Positions 38,640-51,201 of a DNA stretch of 64,000 nt are shown here, in pieces; positions within the stretch are counted from its first letter, which is position 1, and each line of letters opens with the position of its first letter. Location: contig NC_053417.1 of assembly GCF_016859285.1 (NCBI RefSeq), positions 20,848,206-20,912,205 on the forward strand, in the 5' to 3' direction. Source of the DNA: Xiphias gladius. Taxonomy: Eukaryota; Chordata; Actinopteri; Istiophoriformes; Xiphiidae. The notes under the pieces were generated by a model. That model was not told where the DNA came from. It was given only the letters and a program-made list of their open reading frames with translations, and made no database searches. Made by a program: the position numbers and the translations under genes.

Positions 38640-40700
38640 ATTAACTACATAGAGATTTACACATTAGTAAATTAAAACAGGTTGTTCCAAACAAACTAGT
38701 TCTTATGTAGAGATTATTCATTACTAGATTTACCCCCATTAATGGCCAAGTTTAACTGTTGTGTGGCTAACTGAACCAGCTGCCACAACTAACGTTAGCT
38801 TGCTGATATGAAACATTTTGACCTATCTTTGAATAGGTAAAAGAGGCAATACGGAAAATGGTAAACATATCTGCCCTGACACTTGATCTAAATGCTTTTT
38901 TAATGACATTGTGAACTGGAAAGATTTTAGATTACACTTCACAAAAATAACACAATATTCCTCAAATGTGTTAACGTCCGACTTAATAACTAAACTTTAT
39001 TGGTTATTTTAGCATAATCTGATATTTCCCAGTCAGTCTAAACTGCGTGAGTACCGTTAACTCTGAAACACGCATTTGTCCATGTATGCATATAGAAGTA
39101 AAATGAAGTAATAAGGACATTTACAAAGGATTGGCAGTTAAGTAATACTATCTTGACCCTTTAAAACTGTTAATACTGGAAGTTATTTTACAGCTTGTGA
39201 TTCTACACTTATATTCTGTTCAGCGCCATATTTGATTGTTTTTGATGGAACAGCACTACAGATGTCTCTTTGCAAACTGATTTACACATAACTAAGGTCT
39301 TTACCAGCCATGACATTGCTTAAGCTTTAGTGGTCCAACCCAATTTAGTAAATCACTACTAAGAACTTCAACAAACTTAGCAATGGATCTATGATTAGCT
39401 GGTGCAACCCAGTCCAGAGCTGTAGAAATGTAGCCAGGTTATAATGGAAGTTTTAGTTATCTGTAAATTAAAACAGGCAACATCACACAAACTACTACTT
39501 ATCTAAAGATTAGTTGGTACTAAATAATTACACACAGTAACTGCCAGGTGTAATTGCTTCCCGAACCAACTGTCAAAGCTAACGTTAGCTTGCTAATACT
39601 GTATTTGACCCCTTTAGAGTGAAAACTAAATGAGGTAACATGATACTGTTGAAAATATTTGACCTGGCACTCAATTAAAATGCTGTTTTACAATGTAAAC
39701 TCAAAAGCGTTTAAATTGTATTTCACAAAAAAACATACCATAGTGTTTCCTTAAATTACAAAACATTATGCCCATAATGTTTTACTGAAAATACCATTAG
39801 TTAGGTTCGGTGGTGAAGAAGTACTCAGATACTTAACTTGCATAAAAGTAGCAATACCATAGTGTAGAAATACTCTGTTACTAACAGTCATGCATTCAAA
39901 ATTTTACTTAAGCAAACGTACAAAAGTATTAGCATCAAAATATACTCATGCTGGGTACATTTCCTAACAGTATGTAATTTTTCAGTGAGGTACAATTTCC
40001 CCCTGGGGTACAATAAAGTCTTATCTTAACGTGTAATAATAGATCATTATATATACATGTTGATTATGTTTTTTATTATTAATCTGAACCTGCAAAGTAA
40101 CCACTATTCAAATAAAGGCAATATTTGCCTCTGAGTTGTAGTGGAGTATAAGTATAGCGTAGCAGAAAATAGAAAATACTAGAGTAAAGTGCAAGTTCTT
40201 AAAATTGTACTTAAGTAAGTATTTTAGTAAAAATACTTAGTTACTTTCCACAATTGGCTAGGTTAGTGTAATCATAATACCCCCCACTCATTCTCAGCTG
40301 TATACTAACTCTGAAACAAGCATATTTCTCAATCTATGGATATATAAATAAAGCAAAGCCATTAATAAAGAATGAGCAGTTAGGTTTAATAAGTATGGGT
40401 TTGTTGTTTGGCCTCCCTAAAACTGTTATTTTTGGGGAGTTATGGTACAGCTTGTGATGCTACAGAGACTTTCTGTTTACACTGTTGATTGCTTTTGACA
40501 GACCAGACTTGCAGATGTTTGCTGTTACCAATTTACACTTAACTGAAGTCTTTACTAGCTAAGTCATTCCATAAATTTTTATGCTGTTCCTTAAGTTTTA
40601 ATAGTGCAGTCTGGTTTAGTAAATCAGTTTGAAACTAGCTAGTAGTTAGTAATAACTTTGGAAGGACTTTAAACACAAACTTAGCCATGAAGCTGGTGCA
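38640..40700. repeat. tandem duplication of a roughly 0.8-kb non-coding unit
   Basis: Copy A (about 38640-39440) and copy B (about 39440-40700) share ordered anchors. 'gtaaattaaaacagg' is at 38667 and 39463, 'ctaacgttagcttgct' at 38789 and 39579, 'taactctgaaac' at 39058 and 40306, and 'aact-aagtctttac'-type sequence at 39290 and 40541. The offset is about 790-797 bp up to 39800 and about 1250 bp afterwards. The jump is the 457 bp added by a MITE and its duplication in copy B. Neither copy has coding potential. Confidence 0.85.
39808..40256. mobile_element. Tol2-like hAT MITE with 8-bp target-site duplication
   Basis: The left end CGGTGGTGAAGAAGTACTC and the right end, reverse-complemented CAATTGTGGAAAGTAAC, are flanked by GTTAGGTT (39800-39807) and GCTAGGTT (40257-40264), matching at 7 of 8. 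Internal AAGTACT and ACTTAAGTA motifs are typical of Tol2-type ends. It sits only in the second copy of the local tandem duplication. Copy A has the uninterrupted site (GTTATTTT, 39003-39010). Confidence 0.8.
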
Positions 40701-42989
40701 ACAATCCTGGTGAGCAGAATTCCTCCAGAATAATAATCTCTGTGTATATTACAATTTTTTCCATCTGTATTGATCGCACTGAGAATAAGGCAATAGGGAA
40801 TCCATTTTATAAAGCAGAGGCACTAAATAGCAAACAGCAAATCCTGGATGCCTGCAGAGCCCTCTGGTTTCCACAGTAACTAGGACCAAAAATAGAAACC
40901 CACACCAGCTGCCATTCAACATTGAATCCCCTGTGATAATACACTATTCTATTTAAACATTCTAATGGTGGTGGTGGTGGGTGGGGGGGTTGTGTGTGAC
41001 GTGCTTTCTAAAGCTCATGTTACTATGTTCAAACTGTACAATATTGAATATGATCTATCTTCAAATATGAAGATCTTCATAAATTCGCCTTTCCGAAAAG
41101 TTTCTCCTACCACAGGGGCTGCCTATTAGTGGCTATTGGTAAGACTAGTGGAACCAGTTATACAGTGATGGTTGCAGGACAGCTGACCAGCCGCTGGCAT
41201 TCAGATGAAGCTGCCTATCAAGCCAGTAGGACCAGCCACTGTAGTTTAACCTGAGCAGATACAATGTAGATATAAGGCCGGGTCATGCTCCTGAGTATCT
41301 TCTCTCTGCCTGGGTGAAGACAGGCTGCTTTAAAGGTGCACCAGGTCAAATAAGGATGTGAGAACGTCTCTGATATAACCATGGATGGATTACTGAACGA
41401 GCCGGGCACAGCCCCAGGAACAAAAGTTGTCAGGAGGACCATGGGCTATGGATGAAATGATTGTTGAACATTTGTTATTGGAAAGTTGATCAGCTGGAAG
41501 TCAATCAGCTGATTTTCTTCTCAATGGTATGTCAAACATTATGTACTGGTTTTCTGCAGTGTTTTTACAGGTATTTGAGTTGTCATAATCTACATTATTG
41601 TCTCACTATCTCTTGTGGGTATGTGCATGCCTGTCACCTCATCCCAAACCAAACATAGCCCCACAGACATGGAAATATAATAATTTAGCAGCAAGCGTTG
41701 AAGATAGTGGTTTTCTCATTTTTACATCTGCCTCAAAAGCAGTGTAATATTTAGACTTAAATGAAAAACATGTTAGATCTTGACAAATTTCCCAAATCTA
41801 GATCATCATCAAAATCTCATTAACTTTGGGCCACAGGCCACTGGCACATCTGGCCTACAAATCTTAGTGAGACATTCTGCTAACAAACAGACAAACATTC
41901 AGTATCTGTTAAAAATATTTTAATATGTAGGCTGTTATACAATATCAGTTTGCTGTTAGGTCTTAATGAGTTTATGGTCTTTTACGAGTCTGGTCTGCTG
42001 TTCCTCATTTTTTTCCCTTCATATTCCCACAATATTGCATTTGTTAACGCCTTAATAAACAGGGGGCTGTCGTCGGACCTGTCATTACAAACTCTTTACT
42101 CTTTACAAACGTTTCATCAAAATCACAGGACTTTATATTAAATTCCTGTAGAGATCCCAGAGTTTCCAAAGATACCTTAGGCTGAATTTTGGGTAAATGT
42201 GTATAAAAATACTTTACAAGATATGTAGAATACTTACATCTGATTTTATTGTGCAATCATAAAAAAACACAATATCTTGGGTTTAAATATTTCACTCTGA
42301 GTAGACATCATTTAGCTTTAACAAACACCTGGAAAAAGCTGACACAAAATATATACATCCGAATTTCAGATGATTTTAATAACCTTAAAGCTACTTAAAG
42401 TAGAAATTAAAAAGGCTATACTACACATTAAGAGGTTAATAAAATAGATCTCATGTTATTTTATATAGTGTTATTGATTTTAAAATTTGTTGGTTTATTA
42501 GTAATCAGTACAACAATCATAGCATGACTGATGCTCTGGATTACATAATAGTCAAGTGAGAGTTCTCCTGTACTTAAGATGAGCTGCCTGACTCATATCA
42601 GCTGGTTTGCAGCTTTTATCAGCATCAGCCAAAACAGCAAGTGTGCCGCCTTCAGGCTGTGTCGGATAAATCGACACGTTCATTAGAAAGCACATTAATA
42701 ACACGTAATTAAGTGCCAAATAACACTGTAATGTTGTGATATTTATCTTACAACACTTGACAGGATAGCATGTTTAATCCAAAAGGAAAAAAATACCTCC
42801 CTGGGGCTAAGTGATGAAGAACTGTAGCTACCTGGTCATAAAGTGAGGCAGAAACTCAACAATACAGGTCTTCAGTGTTTTTCTCTTGAGCATATGTTGC
42901 CACAAAAGCCATGTCTTTAAAGACTAATTCCGTTTCCTATCAAAGTAATTTGGAACGCAAATGTGTGTCAAGTAGTGTTGAGGTTAGAT

Positions 42990-43207
42990 AATTGCTACTT
43001 AGGGGGAGTGCGTGAAGGCAGCATCAGCACTGCAGCCGCCAACGGTGCCGCTGTCTGACGATGGTAGACTGGAAAGACGGATGGTCAGGGCCGTCCCCGT
43101 CTTACCTGAACATGCAAGTGTAACTTGATTCGTGTCCGTTTGTAGTGCTGAACCGGGCTACACGTTTATTTAGCGTTAGCTACTCATACAACTTGTGTTT
43201 TTTAATC
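42990..43207 (+). promoter_or_regulatory. ogfr: promoter and 5' untranslated region of ogfr
   Basis: CpG frequency rises from about 43020 and stays raised into intron 1 (to about 43660), suggesting a CpG-type housekeeping promoter. No TATA box is evident. The start site is not resolvable. Confidence 0.45.
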
Positions 43208-46200
43208 ATGGAGGACGACTGTGTTTGTGAGTACGACTCGACCTGGGACACAGAGAGTGATGGAGACGACCCGGCCGGAGAGAGCCAAACCCGTCGGTCA
43301 AGTCAAGACAAAAACAAATCTGGTTGGACTTTAGTACGTGCTTTCATTCTTACTCTGCGAAACCGCAGCTTACCTAAAGGCTGTCACAGCGTGGAGCATG
43401 TTGACTCCTGAGTCGCTGCGTTCGCACCCGGCCAGGCGTTCGTATTATTGCCATGACTGGAAAGCTAATGTTAGCTTTATGCCTGACTGCTGCGGGCTTG
43501 CTAACTAGCCTAGCTAGCCGTTGACGTTAGCTCAGCTCTGAAGGATTTAAAGTCCCCGGCGTTGCGTTTATATGTTAATGTTGGGCCGCTTACAGTGAGC
43601 GGGGTGGTACATTGATTAGCTCGGCCATATATATGTCGACTTGTATAACGTTATGCAAGGTTTCTGCTGTCATTAGAGACACTACAGGTTGTGGCATCAT
43701 TAGTAATGATAACTCGACTTGTCACAGTTGCTTTAAATTAGGATGCATCAGCTCTGAGTAACAATGCTACCCTCCCCGAAACCACCACCACCACCTCCAC
43801 ACACACATGCACAATTCATACAGCGGTGAAACATTTGATGCATTTATTTTACTTTTAACTTTTACTTGCAGTGGCATCATACGCACAGAAACGTGAGGGC
43901 AGCAAAGGACATGCAGAACTACAGAAGAGGATACCCAGTAAGTAACAGCAACATATTGCAGCAACAAACATCTTGTTTATAACAACTGAGAGTAATCAAA
44001 TTACGTTTTGTTTATTTGTTTGCCTGTTGTTTTGACAGAATCTTACAGATGATGAGTGCTCAGAAGACAAAATGAACAACTTGCAGTTTTATCTCAATAA
44101 GTTTCCCTCCGCTCCTGATGGTAATGTATTTAGACGTTCTTACAAGACATTTTCATTTTATGGGAAAATAGTGTGTGCGGTCACATTCTGCTGTCTTTCT
44201 TATTTGGCACAGATATATACATTGAGTCATTTCTTAAGGATTGGAAAAATGACTACAAAAGACTGGAGAGAGTTCACTCCTACATTCAGTGGTATGTATT
44301 ATTTAACCCTTTGGGAGTGTGTCTTGCATTTCTGCAGTGCTGAGTTATGGATTGAGCTACTGTACCAAGACTGTTCTAAATTTGGATGTTTCCAATATCT
44401 TGACATTTATTTTAAATCTCTTAAGTAAGTAGTGTGGTTACGCTGGAAAAGTGATTAAACTAACTAATATTCAAAATAGTTGGTGTGCATACTAAAAAAT
44501 TCTTGATTTTTTTTTTTGAGTGTGCTGTTGATTATGACACACAATGCTGTGAACAATAGAAATGAAGGGGCCTCTCACTTCCGAAAACAAATCAACTTAA
44601 TTGACGATGGTAGTGAAACAGCTCCCGTGACACCTCAGAAAGCAAAAAAGAAAAATGACTTTTTTTGCCATCTCTTTGTGCAGTTTAATTGTCAGTGTGA
44701 TTCTAAAGTCGCAGTGCGGTTGACATCATTCAGTGCGGATGTTGTCATTTCTTTTGTTAAGTGTTTAACTACGTCAGTTGCTTGTTTACTGCAAAAACAG
44801 TATACTACAAGGATTAGTATATAGATTATTATATACAATTAGTATGTAGTATGGAAGTGGGACACAGACACAATGTATGCTTCAAAATTAGTATGCAGCG
44901 CTAATGTGTACTGCACCATCATGTGTGTATCTTTAGACACTTTTAGTGATAAAAAAAACTTAAAATAGCACACATTCCTCCACTGTTTAAGTATCTTTTC
45001 TCAAGCTCATTGTTCAAAATGAAATGATCAAGGAAAAAAAACCCTTCTCATGCACTGACTACAGATCTGATGATTATCTGAATGATCTTTCTACATTTAA
45101 TTTTTCAAAACGCTGAGATTAACCTCCAAACATTACAGCAGTTTAATTTCAACGGGCCTGATGACAGTTTGCCAGTCTTACCCATCACTACAGCTTGCCT
45201 AAAGAGAAACTGTGATTAAGTTGACACATATGTCATGCTGTTACACACTAGGTACGTTTACATGGAGCCTAATATTCCAATTATAATTGGTTTAAGAGCC
45301 CAAACACAACAAAAATGCTCCATATAAACCCTTCAATTGGAATAAGAAGCCCAAACAGATTGAAACTTCAATTGGTTGCAGAGGGGTAGTTTAAACCTTT
45401 TCATAACCCGATCAAAAGAAATACTTTACCATGTAAACGATTAAACCTGATTACTTTCTGATTACTGCGTTCTGGCTGCATTCTTTCTGCGCATTCCCTC
45501 CGCCTCGACATAAATGCGTGGGGACGTACGTTTCTCCACCTGCCAAAAATGGCGGCTTCCAAGCTTAATTGGTCCTCTAATAGATAAATACATGATAGAA
45601 ATCCGTTCTCAGAGAGCTGATCACACACGTGCCAAAGAGATGAGATAGCCATTGAGGACGGCGAATGCATGATGTATCCATCGCTTTCGCGTTTTTCACA
45701 CAGCTCTTCTGATTAAATGTGTAGGCGCACGCAAACAGCAGACCGAAATCTTCAGTCGGAATGATTTCAGCCAAAATGAAAAGACTTGTGTCTCTCGTGA
45801 ATCCCAGCTAGTGTTGAGTTTTGTGCGCTGATTCTAAACTTTTTATTAGAAAGATGTCTTTTCTGAAGTCACGGCGCTTCAGAGTTGTTTGTGGCTTCTT
45901 TTTTTGGGATGAAGCACCAGGAAAATATTTAATGTTTGTGATACGAACAGTCACAGGGACAGCTGACATCATCTTCATTGAATTAGAGTACAGTTTCATT
46001 AGATGTTAATTGGTTTTGTGTTGTGTCTCTCGTGAATCCTCTGCAATTGTAAGGTTGTTTCCACTGCGAGAACCGGGGGTTAATTACATGGCTTCAGAAC
46101 TCACCAAGAAGGAAATTGAGGTAAGGGTATAATAGGAAACAACAAGTCTTTAAATGAACGCTCAGCCAAACAGTTTACTGTGAAGAATTGGCTGTCAACA

Positions 46201-48970
46201 GTGACTTGCAATTTCTGGCACAACATAAAGCAACACAACAAATTTATTTGACCATTTATGTTGATGCTACAAAGTCATAGCTGATGAGTACGAAGCCAGA
46301 ATCAAATGCCATCCATTGAGCCAAAGCATCAGTGTATTTCTAATGCTTTGGCTGGAGATGTCACATTAGAAAGGCTCCAAATTCCATGTTGAATCAAACA
46401 GAAAATCAAGAATCTGTTAGTTTCTCTAAAAGCACTTCAGTCATTGCTGAGTGATAAATTCTGTCCATAACAAGCCACAGAAGTTAAACCGCTAGACCCA
46501 CACAACACTTAATGCTTTTAAGGCACTCACACCTTTGTTGCATGTCATCCCCCCTCTGTGTCCTCTCATTTAAAGTCACCTTTCCACTGTACATTTTCAA
46601 ATTTAAGGCAAAAATTCCCCAAAAAACTACTTAAGCAGAAGTTGAAAGCTGCATTTCTGATAAAATTATGTGTTGGAAATATTGCATTGTGTTAAGTTAT
46701 TTTTTCCCCCCTTCATTTGCACTAAATTCAGTAGCAGTTCTGCAGTTTTAATAAAAACCTCTACCACACTCAGAGTTCATTTTAACTACTATCCTCTAGT
46801 AGTGTAGTTATGTCAACTCATCGTGGACAGTAATGTCTCTAAAAGGCTAAGATGATCGTGAAATCGATCTTATGAACCCTCTTAAGCTTAAAACGTATTT
46901 ACATCGTAACTGATGATGCCCTTAAAAAATGATCGTAGATTACTGAGTGCCTCTTTCCAACTTGTAGTAGACTAAGAGCATCTGAAGAAGCTCCAGAGCC
47001 TCCAAGATGGAAAGAAAAGCTACATGATTTATCGAAGTTTTTATTGTTTTTGTTCGTTTTTAAGTCTATACTTTTATCATGAACACTAAGGTTCTTCAGG
47101 TGTTCATGAGTGATTGTGTTTAGATTAAAAAATTAGATTTTTTTTGTAATTTATCTGATCTGTCCTCGACTCCCTCTTCTTACCTAACATAATCTTTTCT
47201 GGCTGAAATGGCACCTGACATTCACAGTAGATCAGAGCATATTCATGAAACTCACAAGAACCACTACTGCTTCATTTTAGGTTTATTGGGAGTTAATGAG
47301 TAAAATGTCTGCCTCGAACATTTCTTTGTGTTATTTACTATGCTTTCGCTTTGTGATGGATGGATATTTAATAGATAGCACACTGCTTACAGACTGATCA
47401 ATAAGCCAAGAGAATTTAAGAGCATTTGTACAAATGTTGTTAGAAAACGTGTATTAACTGTATACCAATAGCTGGCCAGGGGGAGATGCAAACCTACTGG
47501 ATATGCTTAGCATATTGAACTTCATGTATTTATTTGCATGTTTTCATTCTGTGACCATACATGTTTTTATTTTTTTATTTTTATTTGTAATTTATATTTT
47601 TATCTCTACTGTGTATGTTATTCAGGCCTTTAAGAAGAATGAGGACGCCAAAAGGAGACTAGTTGAGTCCTATGAACTAATGTTGGGCTTCTATGGCATC
47701 CGTTTGGTCAACAAAGAGACAGGTGAAGTGAAACGCGCAGAAAATTGGAAGGAACGCTTTGGAAACCTGGAGCGGTAAATATTAAACATTCTCACATAAA
47801 CAACGTCTGAGATATGCACATTTTACCTTTTGTAATTTCAGCCTCAAATGTCTAATCTCTTGCAGGAACTTGCACAACAACCTGCGCATCACCCGCATCC
47901 TGAAGAGCCTCGGGGAGCTGGGATTTGAGCGCTATCAGGCCCCACTTGTGCGCTTTTTTCTCGAAGAGACTTTAGTCAAAAAGACTCTTAGCAGTGTTAA
48001 ACGCAGCGTGCTTGACTATTTCTTGTTTGCTGTGCTGGATAGGCAGAAACGTCAGGAGCTCGTGCGCTTTGCCTACCATCACTTTGAGCCAAAGGATAAG
48101 TTTGTATGGTGTCCCAGAAAGATTCAGAAACAATTCAGGAAGGCAGAGAAAAGATCTGATGCCATTGGGAATGGAGATGGAAAGGAAGAAGTGTATTCCC
48201 GGGGTAAAAGCAAAGATGGAGAAGCCATTGTACAACAAAAAGAGGATGGATTGGATAATGTTACAAAGGTTCAGAAAGGAACTGATAAAACAGCAAGTAA
48301 AGACAAAAACAAACTGTCAGAGGCATCCCCTGAGCAAAAACCAGAAGCTGAGACTGTAGGAAATGGAAACGCAGAGACTGAGTCTAATAATGAGATTTTG
48401 GGGAATGGAAATGACTCTACAGATGATGTTGATGAAATGGATCAGTCGCCCAGTCCTGACACTGTGGCGGCAAAAACTGAGCCAAGTGCAGACAGTGAGC
48501 GCAAATTTACCGACAACTCAAAGGACACCATCCATGAACCAGACAACGGTATGCAAACAGATGGGGACATAGACACTGAAAAACCACCGAAGAAGAAGAG
48601 AGAAGATAACAAGGTGCTGCCAAGTAATGGCTCTGCTGGGGACTCAGCCATTGGGCAGATGGAGGAAAAATCTGTTGCTAATAAATCCACTGGTCAAACG
48701 AGCCCATCAGTGCAAACCCTACTTAAGACTTCAAAGTACTCGCCCTCTCTTTCTTTGGGAAGGGAGGAAAAAATTCCAAGGACTGAATTTAATCACGTGC
48801 CAGATAAAAAGGAAGAGGAAGACACGTCACAGGAAAATGTGTCAGCAACAAATGGGTCACTGACAAGCATCGAAAAACCTGTGGATGAAAGGAGAAATGG
48901 GAAGGAGTTGGAGGATATTGATATGGCATCAAACCCCTCGAGCTCAGACCAAAATGTGGGGAATTCGTGA
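43208..48970 (+). CDS. ogfr: opioid growth factor receptor (OGFR)
   Basis: In mammals OGFR binds [Met5]-enkephalin at the nuclear envelope and nucleus and restrains cell proliferation; the role here is by orthology. Exons: 43208-43333, 43872-43937, 44039-44120, 44213-44291, 46054-46120, 47626-47774, 47866-48970, all GT-AG and in phase. The predicted protein is 557 residues. It has an acidic start with 'DSTWDTESD', then the conserved OGFr domain (about 43-275), including 'HSYIQWLFPLREPGVN', 'ELMLGFYGIRL', 'HNNLRITRILKSLGELG' and 'QAPLVRFFLEETLV'. These match OGFR more closely than OGFRL1. The remainder (about 276-557) is low-complexity, acidic and Ser/Lys-rich, probably disordered, with a candidate nuclear localisation signal PPKKKRE (430-436). 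The 20-residue repeats of human OGFR are absent. The ATG at 43208 has A at -3 and G at +4 and is the first in frame. col9a3 follows 3.2 kb downstream, as in human. Confidence 0.93.
44797..44935. repeat. suspected dispersed repeat in ogfr intron 4
   Basis: 'agtatactacaaggattagt' and 'tatggaagtgggacacagac' resemble wording of a repeat widespread in percomorph genomes. The ends are not resolved. Confidence 0.35.
45247..45805. mobile_element. suspected DNA-transposon-derived repeat in ogfr intron 4
   Basis: It starts near 'taggtacgtttacatgg'. An inverted CGTTTACATGG match lies at about 45429-45441 ('accatgtaaacg'). The following sequence ('aaaatggcggcttcc', 'gaaatccgttctc', CpG-rich) is more GC-rich than the rest of the intron. 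I associate this wording with a dispersed teleost repeat. Limits and class are provisional. Confidence 0.4.
45786..46039. repeat. 19-bp direct repeat flanking 216 bp next to ogfr exon 5
   Basis: An identical 19-mer beginning TTGTGTCTCTCGTG occurs at 45786-45804 and 46021-46039. The second copy ends 14 bp before the exon 5 boundary (46054), so it overlaps the acceptor region. The 216 bp between has no poly(A) tail or inverted ends. Confidence 0.8.
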
Positions 48971-48991
48971 ATGAACTGAATGGTTGGAGAA

Positions 48992-48997
48992 AATAAA
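48992..48997 (+). terminator. ogfr: proximal candidate poly(A) signal of ogfr
   Basis: AATAAA lies 22 bp after the stop codon. This would give an unusually short 3' untranslated region and has no obvious GU-rich element after it. A further AATAAA lies at 49449-49454. Confidence 0.3.
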
Positions 48998-50346
48998 TTA
49001 AATTGAGCTTAAATGAAACTTAATATAGGGACAGAGTATGACTTTGAAAAGACTTTCTGGGCCTTATTTCTACTGTATTTGATGTTTAGATGTTGAGTCT
49101 TTTCACTTTGAAGGAGTATATGGATTGATTAATTCACCAAATGTGGGATTGGATGTGACTCAGTTTCTACATGCCCATCAGATAATATTAAAGGATAAGG
49201 CTGTTGATATTCTATATTCTGGGGGTTTTTTATTCACCAAATCCCATGAAAAGATCAAAAGTGATGGAAGCGTAAGTTGGTCCCTCAGTACTTTCTGACT
49301 TCCCCACCCTGTCTGTTACACTTCCTTTTAAAGACATGCATCTTTAACAATAGGTCAAGAATATATAGTTCTATTTTTTTAAAAGGCTATTTAGTTTTAC
49401 AGCTGGATCCTACACAGCAGCAGGATGGTGAATGTGGCATTGACTTAAAATAAACGACAGTGCCCAATGTTTATTGTAATGAAGGAGCGTGTCATCTTGT
49501 GCAACAGTGCGGCCTCGTTATGGGTTTCATAGCCTCTGGACAACAGTCGAAGACGGCACGGAGGAATAAGCTATAATCAGGCTTTGGCTACACAGACGAT
49601 ACTTGTGAGTTGGATAAATTCATCGTTAGTTTTGGTCTTTTCATGGGATTTCTTGACAATAAGAAAAATATTCAATATTACCAGACGTATCCTTTAAGGT
49701 AGTAACGACTAAGACTGTCAGCAACTGACAGTAAATATCTCTACAGAATACATAAAGCACTATTATTAATGTATGTCAATGCAATGATGATTTCAGCATT
49801 TTTAACACCTTACTACTTTCACAATTGAACAGTTTTTTGCACTGAGAAATAATTAATTGGAAGAGCCTTTTTTTTTTTTTTCCTTTTTGAGCTGTAAAAG
49901 TAAAATCTACTTCTGTTTTGGTTTGTGTTTCTACTGGACCCTGCTGTTCAAATGGATTTAAGACTGAATGTCACTTAAGTTATATTTCAATAATGTTGCA
50001 CATCTGCATGTTTTCATGCAGATTTGGGAAGTAGACCTTTTGAACAACTGCCAGAAATGAGATAAGACTGCTTGATTGTACAATACGCATGTCTTCTCGG
50101 CAGAACTAGCTTTGGCTATAATTTAAAGTCCACTGTATGTTAATTTGAGATGGGTGCAGACCATGGATATTTAGAAGCCAAGGTGGTTATACTGATGCGT
50201 CTTTTTATATTTGCACTTAATTTTGAATATTAATTGTTGAATTTATGGTAATTACATAATGAAATGGTACTAACTTTACAAAAGTGCTGAATTCTTTATA
50301 TATGACTTTTTTTTTCCTAGTAAATACCTGGCTGTTGACTAAGCAA

Positions 50347-50352
50347 AATAAA
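50347..50352 (+). terminator. ogfr: distal candidate poly(A) signal of ogfr
   Basis: AATAAA followed by T/G-rich sequence ('ttttctgatgcttttatg'). It would give a 3' untranslated region of about 1.4 kb, a more usual length than the proximal signal gives. Confidence 0.35.
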
Positions 50353-50838
50353 GTTATACTATTTTCTGATGCTTTTATGACGTTAATCTGTTTAGCCAAA
50401 GTCTGAGTCCTCATCAATTATTAAAATGCAGTTCTCAGGATAACACTGTCAGTTTCTGATCCTATTCCTGAGATTCTTCTTTGATTTTTTTTTTTTTTCC
50501 CAGAAGAAAGACGTTGAACTTCGAGATATTGATGCAACACAGCTTGTTCAGACCTCAGGATCAGTGTGGAGTCGAGGGTGTGAGGACAGTTAAAGCAGCA
50601 GCAAAAGCAGCGGAGTTTTTTTTGTTGTGTCGTTGTCACCACCTATCTATATCTATATCTCTACCCATCCGGGAATATTATAATAAAAAAAATTCTTTTT
50701 TTTTTTTTTTTTTCTTTATTCTTTTTAGAAGCACTCTCACTATATGTTGTTGTCTCTGTGTGGATGGATAATATATATTTTTTTTCATTTTTTTTTTTTT
50801 TTTTGATTTTGATGGTTTAATAATAAATTTGTATTTTC

Positions 50839-50864
50839 TTTTTTTTTTTTTTTTTTTTTTTTTT
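50839..50864. repeat. poly(T) run
   Basis: An uninterrupted run of about 26 T. Two shorter T runs lie just before it, so the spacer is strongly T-biased on this strand. Confidence 0.9.
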
Positions 50865-51011
50865 GTATTTTTTTGTTTGTGTGTCCAAATTTATGATGAT
50901 GTAATTTGGTAGGGTAGTGTTTTAGTTAAACAACAAACATTCATTGTTCACATTCAGGGAAGACCTTTGATTGTGTGTGTGTGTGTGTGTGGTGTTTTGT
51001 GTTTTTTTTGG

Positions 51012-51201
51012 TCTTATGTAAACTGAATATCTTTGGGTTTTGGACTGTTTATCGGGCAAAACAAGATGTCTAAGGACGTCACCTCGGGCTTTTAGGAAAC
51101 TGATTGCCCAGTATTTTTAGAAATTTTATAGACCAAACTATTTATCCATTAATTGAGAAAATAACCAGTTTAATTGTTAATGTTCATGAGTTGCAGCCCT
51201 A
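51012..51201. mobile_element. CAGGGCTGCAAC-family MITE, reverse-oriented fragment
   Basis: It ends GAGTTGCAGCCCTAG, the reverse of the family start, preceded by 'atagaccaaactatt' and 'ttggactgtttatcgg'. These correspond in reverse order to family phrases seen at 21931-22259 and 63492-63846. About half the element is present. Confidence 0.6.

Larger units (their letters stand above)
32991..43000. other. intergenic region between kcnk15 and ogfr
   Basis: The two genes point away from each other, so this is a shared upstream region. Between the repeats listed separately I see no coding exon. A repeat-poor segment at about 34520-34760, with several homeodomain-type ATCAAT/CAATTA motifs, is a candidate conserved non-coding element. 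A perfect RFX-type X-box lies at 34175-34188. Confidence 0.6.

Noticed and set aside
43145..43207. Upstream extension of the ogfr first exon frame beginning at a GTG.
   Set aside because: There is no ATG in the extension. The ATG at 43208 has a good context and begins the acidic start typical of the family.
44072..44428. A 118-codon plus-strand frame across ogfr exons 3 and 4.
   Set aside because: It reads through intron 3. The splice sites at 44120/44121 and 44212/44213 restore the family sequence, while the read-through does not.
47972..48690. Frames on both strands within ogfr exon 7.
   Set aside because: Shadow frames of the true exon, without motifs.
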